Below, one piece after another: positions 7,994 through 10,170 of a stretch of 10,170 nucleotides of DNA. The position numbers and the translations under genes are program-made. This stretch comes from Ectopseudomonas composti. GTDB lineage: Bacteria > Pseudomonadota > Gammaproteobacteria > Pseudomonadales > Pseudomonadaceae. The stretch covers positions 1 to 10,170 of the forward strand of contig CAMPIF010000117.1 of assembly GCA_946886245.1 (NCBI GenBank), written 5' to 3'. The stretch's first letter is position 1. Every line of letters begins with the position of its first letter. The notes beneath the pieces were generated by a model that was not told the DNA's origin, did not search any database, and saw only the letters and a list, made by a program, of their open reading frames with translations.

Positions 7994-8028
7994 AAAAAAA
8001 ACCCGGATTCTGGGGGATGAATCCGGGT
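7994..8028 (-). terminator. Intrinsic terminator of the leftward sRNA
   Basis: Read on the minus strand, ACCCGGATTC (8028-8019) pairs perfectly over 10 bp with GAATCCGGGT (8010-8001), loop 8 nt, followed by eight T (8001-7994, the first shared with the stem). This is the strongest terminator in the window and it only works leftwards, which shows that a leftward transcript ends here although no protein gene directly precedes it. Confidence 0.95.
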
Positions 8029-8113
8029 CAAGACCATTAGGAGTAAATCAAGGTACGCGGTCCACGGTACCTTGGCTGGCGGGGCACTTGGGGGGAGATG
8101 CCGCACACCAGTA
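7994..8113 (-). ncRNA. rgsA: Small regulatory RNA, RgsA (P16) homologue
   Basis: A leftward transcript of about 120 nt is inferred from a promoter-like region at 8120-8147 and a strong terminator at 7994-8028. Position (between the tatD and tetR loci) and length match RgsA of P. aeruginosa (PA2958.1, as I recall), an RpoS-dependent, Hfq-associated RNA linked to oxidative stress and reported to repress fis and acpP. Visible structure: a C-rich single-stranded segment with CUCCCCCC (8097-8090), a central hairpin with arms CAAGGTAC (8074-8067) and GTACCTTG (8056-8049) around 10 nt, then UUUACUCCUAA (8048-8038) and the terminator hairpin. The segment 8057-8034 is complementary to the acpP ribosome-binding site and start codon. 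The 3' end is firm; the 5' end is estimated to within several bases. A protein-coding reading has no support. Confidence 0.85.
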
Positions 8114-8119
8114 AGTTTC

Positions 8120-8147
8120 AGTATTAGCCATGATCAGCGAGCGTCCA
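8120..8147 (-). promoter_or_regulatory. Candidate promoter of the sRNA
   Basis: On the minus strand TGGACG (8147-8142, 4 of 6 matches to a -35 box) is followed after 16 bp by AATACT (8125-8120, 4 of 6). The surrounding CTAATACT resembles the sigma-S -10 pattern CTATACT with one extra A, and fits the RpoS dependence known for RgsA. Transcription would begin near 8113, giving the expected length of about 120 nt. The sigma-factor assignment is inference. Confidence 0.5.
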
Positions 8148-8199
8148 GGCCCAGGTCTGAGTTTCTTAAACGGATTTGGAATACCACGGACGCTGCTGA
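8134..8199. repeat. Imperfect inverted repeat at the sRNA promoter
   Basis: TCAGCGAGCGTCC (8134-8146) and GGACGCTGCTGA (8188-8199) are inverted copies of 12 pairs with one extra base (a G) in the left arm, 41 bases apart. The left arm covers the proposed -35 box of the sRNA; the right arm lies about 75-85 bases upstream of its start. It could be a paired operator or a remnant of a rearrangement. Confidence 0.35.
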
Positions 8200-8202
8200 G
8201 TC

Positions 8203-8230
8203 CTCACCCTTTTGCGAACTGGGTTAGCAG
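8203..8230 (-). pseudogene. Duplicate of the aminotransferase 3' end (28-bp remnant)
   Basis: These 28 bases match 8300-8327, the last codons, stop and next base of the neighbouring leftward gene, at 25 of 28 positions, offset by 97 bases. Read leftwards the copy encodes L-L-T-Q-F-A-K-G-stop, against L-L-T-R-L-A-K-G-stop in the gene. Similarity fades on both sides. It lies downstream of the intact gene and cannot be expressed as a protein on its own. It looks like the end of a diverged allele left after gene replacement, or the partner of an attachment-like direct repeat. Confidence 0.7.
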
Positions 8231-8299
8231 GCTGCAAATGAGCCGCCCGAGCTTGTTTTAACGCGGCAGGGCCGACGCGCAGCAGGCCGTGCGCAGATT
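8231..8299. other. 69-bp spacer between the two copies of the gene end
   Basis: This stretch separates the duplicated 28-bp segments. It contains no open frame of note, no terminator with a T-run and no recognisable repeat. A weak leftward hairpin with arms GCGCA and TGCGC follows the aminotransferase stop. I see no clear terminator for the aminotransferase before the sRNA promoter. Confidence 0.4.
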
Positions 8300-8300
8300 C

Positions 8301-9434
8301 TCACCCTTTTGCCAGCCGGGTTAGCAGACCCAGAGTCTCTTCGATCACCTGCTCGCCGGTGTAGAAATGCGGCGACAGGCGTACTCCAGGCCCGCGCTGC
8401 ACGCAGATCACCTGGTCCTCGCGCAGGCGTTGGTACAGCGCCGGGCTGTCCCAGCCTGCCAGGCTGAAGTTGAGGATGCCGGCGCGGCGCGCCGGGGCGA
8501 GCGGGCTATGCATTACCGCACCAGGTAGTGCGCGAATACCCTCATCCAGGCGCTGCACGCGGTCTTCCAGGCGTGTACCGACCCGCTCCATGCCCACTTC
8601 TTCGAGCAACGACAAACTTGCCTCCAGGGCGAAGGCGCCGAGCATGTTCGGGCTGCCGCATTCGAAGCGCCGCGCACTGCGGGCCGGTTGCCAGTCCGTG
8701 CGGGTGTAATCGCCGGCATGCTCCAGCATGTGCCAGCCGTACTCGTGCAGTTTCAGCTGATCGCGTACCGCACTGCGGCAATAGAACACCCCCAGGCCTT
8801 CCGGGCCGAGCATCCACTTGTGGCCGTCGGCCATGGCGAAGTCGCAATCGTAGGCCTGGACATCGAAGGGCAGGGCGCCCAGTTGCTGGATGGCATCGAT
8901 GCAGAACAGCACGCCATGCTGGCGGCAGCCCTGGCCGAGGCGCGGCAGATCCAGGCGCAGGCCGCTGGCGAACTGCACGGCGCTGACCGACAACAGGCGG
9001 GTTCGCGGGGTGAAGGCGGCGAGCAGTGCCGCCTCCGGGTCATCGCCCTTGAGACTGACTTCGATCACTTCCACGCCCTGCGCCGCCAGTGCCAGCCAGA
9101 CGATACGGTTGGAGGGGAATTCCTCGTCACTGATGATCACCTGGTCGCCGGCTCGCCAGTCCAGTCCGAAGGCCACGAAGGACAGTGCCTCGGACGTATT
9201 CTTGACCAGTGCGATATCACCGGTGCTTGGTGCGTTCATCAGGCGCACAAGGCGTTCGCGCAGGCTACGCTCCAGTTTCAGCCAGTCGGGATAGTCACGC
9301 GCACCGCTGGCCACGTTCGTTTCCGAGAACCGCCGCACCGCTTCAGCACTGCGTTTTGGCCAGGGGGCGACTGCCGCATGATTCAGATAGCGCAGTCCAT
9401 TTTCCAGGGGGAACTCATCATGAAACACGTACAT
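8301..9434 (-). CDS. Class V PLP-dependent aminotransferase-family enzyme, substrate unknown
   Basis: The 377-residue product is a fold type I PLP enzyme of the class V aminotransferase family (cysteine desulfurase, isopenicillin-N epimerase, kynureninase relatives). Visible are YLNHAAVAPWP (16-26), the phosphate-binding KNTSEALSFVAFGLDW (78-93), EEFPSNRIVW (104-113), Asp180 and Gln183 in CIDAIQQLG (178-186), and the PLP Lys206 in ADGHKWMLGPEGLG (202-215). The Cys-bearing active-site loop of SufS/IscS desulfurases is missing; the matching region reads CVQRGPGVRLSPHFY (344-358), so desulfurase activity is unlikely. The frame is open far upstream to 10031, but that part is antisense to the tetR gene; ATG at 9434 gives a normal N-terminus, though its Shine-Dalgarno is weak. 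It is divergent from tetR by 75 bases, which suggests joint control. Its substrate cannot be told from sequence alone. Confidence 0.9.
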   Translation of the reverse strand: MYVFHDEFPLENGLRYLNHAAVAPWPKRSAEAVRRFSETNVASGARDYPDWLKLERSLRERLVRLMNAPSTGDIALVKNTSEALSFVAFGLDWRAGDQVIISDEEFPSNRIVWLALAAQGVEVIEVSLKGDDPEAALLAAFTPRTRLLSVSAVQFASGLRLDLPRLGQGCRQHGVLFCIDAIQQLGALPFDVQAYDCDFAMADGHKWMLGPEGLGVFYCRSAVRDQLKLHEYGWHMLEHAGDYTRTDWQPARSARRFECGSPNMLGAFALEASLSLLEEVGMERVGTRLEDRVQRLDEGIRALPGAVMHSPLAPARRAGILNFSLAGWDSPALYQRLREDQVICVQRGPGVRLSPHFYTGEQVIEETLGLLTRLAKG

Positions 9435-9509
9435 GGTCGGATGATCCGTGCAATTTGGCCGCATTTGGGCATAATAGGCGGCTTCGATTTTTGACCCCGT
9501 AGTCCCTTT
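9435..9509. promoter_or_regulatory. Divergent promoter region, aminotransferase and tetR
   Basis: Seventy-five bases separate the two divergent starts. CATAAT (9470-9475, rightward, 5 of 6) and TATTAT (9476-9471, leftward, 5 of 6) are overlapping -10-like boxes, so the two promoters would compete or be controlled together. I see no good -35 box for either, which is usual for regulated promoters. GCCGC (9458-9462) and GCGGC (9478-9482) flank the -10 boxes as an inverted repeat with 15 bases between. Neither gene has a convincing Shine-Dalgarno here. Confidence 0.45.
9438..9448. promoter_or_regulatory. Perfect palindrome CGGATGATCCG, candidate operator
   Basis: CGGAT-G-ATCCG is an exact 11-base palindrome 3 bases before the aminotransferase ATG and inside its expected leader. 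A TetR dimer usually binds a palindrome close to its own promoter, so this is a candidate site, but the half-sites are short and no binding motif for this regulator is known to me. Confidence 0.35.
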
Positions 9510-10133
9510 ATGCAGAAAGAACCCCGTAAGGTCCGCGAATTCCGTCGCCGCGAGCAAGAAATTCTCGATACCGCGCTGAAACTCTTCCTCGAACAAGGAG
9601 AAGACAGCGTGACCGTCGAGATGATCGCTGATGCGGTCGGTATCGGCAAAGGCACTATCTACAAGCACTTCAAGTCCAAGGCGGAGATCTACCTGCGCCT
9701 GATGCTCGACTACGAGCGCGATCTCAACGAGCTGCTGCATTCGGCCGACGTGGATCGTGACAAGGAAGCGCTGTCGCGTGCCTACTTTGAATTCCGCATG
9801 CGCGATCCGCAGCGCTATCGCCTGTTCGACCGCCTGGAAGAGAAGGTGGTCAAGGGCAATCAGGTGCCGGAAATGGTCGAGCAGCTGCACAAGATCCGTG
9901 CGTCCAACTTCGAGCGTCTGACCCAGCTGATCAAGGGGCGCATCGCCGAGGGCAAGCTGGAAGACGTGCCGCCGTACTTCCACTACTGCGCCGCCTGGGC
10001 CCTGGTGCATGGCGCCGTGGCCCTGTACCACTCGCCGTTCTGGAGCAATGTGCTCGAGGATCAGGAAGGCTTCTTCCAGTTCCTCATGGACATCGGCGTG
10101 CGCATGGGCAACAAGCGCAAGCGCGACGCCTGA
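9510..10133 (+). CDS. pvrA: TetR-family transcriptional regulator (PvrA-like)
   Basis: This 207-residue protein has a TetR N-terminal DNA-binding domain: helix 1 at about 13-30 (EQEILDTALKLFLEQG) and the helix-turn-helix at 34-56, with the typical VEMIADAVGIGKGTIYKHFKSK pattern split over helices 2-4. The rest is an all-helical ligand-binding domain that ends in the basic tail GNKRKRDA. Sequence and location match P. aeruginosa PA2957, which I recall as PvrA, a regulator that senses long-chain acyl-CoA and controls fatty acid use; the gene name rests on memory of that orthologue. The ATG fits the family N-terminus MQKEPRKVREFRRRE, but no Shine-Dalgarno precedes it (CCCTTT directly before), so initiation may be weak or nearly leaderless. 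A perfect hairpin follows the stop. Confidence 0.9.
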   Translation: MQKEPRKVREFRRREQEILDTALKLFLEQGEDSVTVEMIADAVGIGKGTIYKHFKSKAEIYLRLMLDYERDLNELLHSADVDRDKEALSRAYFEFRMRDPQRYRLFDRLEEKVVKGNQVPEMVEQLHKIRASNFERLTQLIKGRIAEGKLEDVPPYFHYCAAWALVHGAVALYHSPFWSNVLEDQEGFFQFLMDIGVRMGNKRKRDA

Positions 10134-10145
10134 TGCCTGGCAGGT

Positions 10146-10170
10146 CGGCCACGGGACTGTGCCGTGGCCG
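10146..10170 (+). terminator. Hairpin after tetR, cut by window end
   Basis: CGGCCACGG (10146-10154) and CCGTGGCCG (10162-10170) form a perfect 9-bp GC-rich stem with a 7-nt loop, 12 bases after the tetR stop. The window ends on the last base of the stem, so the T-run that would prove an intrinsic terminator cannot be seen. Position and shape make terminator the best reading. Confidence 0.75.

Noticed and set aside
7915..8106. 63-codon minus-strand frame over the sRNA
   Set aside because: It runs through the sRNA and past its terminator; no Shine-Dalgarno and no plausible protein features.
8688..9494. 268-codon plus-strand frame
   Set aside because: Antisense to the aminotransferase, which has intact PLP motifs; low-complexity shadow composition.
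9435..10031. N-terminal extension of the aminotransferase frame to 10031
   Set aside because: This part is antisense to the tetR coding region and lacks family similarity; the ATG at 9434 gives a normal full-length enzyme.

Overview
The window is a GC-rich stretch of a Pseudomonas chromosome. Gene content and order, protein sequences and the accessory loci all match the fabD-to-pilZ region known in Pseudomonas aeruginosa (as I recall it, PA2968 down to PA2957). Intergenic hairpin repeats of the GTAGCCCGGATGCAATCCGG and GTAGGGTGCGCC types suggest a species of the P. mendocina / P. oleovorans / P. stutzeri kind rather than P. aeruginosa; that is inference from memory.

Layout. Bases 1-2898 hold the fatty acid synthesis block: the 3' end of fabD, then fabG, acpP and fabF. 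acpP has its own leader, a likely promoter and a strong terminator. Bases 2898-6399 are a tightly packed, partly overlapping run: pabC (folate), mltG (peptidoglycan glycan-length control), tmk (dTTP synthesis) and holB (DNA polymerase III delta'). pilZ (type IV pilus biogenesis) and a TatD-family metal-dependent hydrolase follow at 6526-7772. All of these read rightwards.

Bases 7773-8300 contain no protein gene but are not empty. They hold two palindromic dispersed repeats, a leftward small RNA of about 120 nt ending in a very clear intrinsic terminator (position and length of RgsA), its promoter region, and a 28-bp copy of the 3' end of the next gene. Bases 8301-9434 encode, leftwards, a class V PLP-dependent enzyme of unknown substrate. 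It is divergent from a TetR-family regulator (9510-10133, like PvrA/PA2957) whose terminator hairpin closes the window.

Most notable point: the small RNA at 7994-8113 is complementary to the acpP ribosome-binding site and start codon about 6.7 kb away in the same window (22 pairs across bases 1284-1308, with two mismatches and one bulge). RgsA repression of acpP is, to my recollection, reported in P. aeruginosa, so the regulatory link is not new, but the pairing can be read directly here. Less explained are the duplicated gene end next to the aminotransferase, an Arg in the first beta strand of FabG, and palindromes in the acpP and aminotransferase/tetR control regions. I see no evidence of a wholly new system: no CRISPR, phage, toxin-antitoxin or transposase genes are present.
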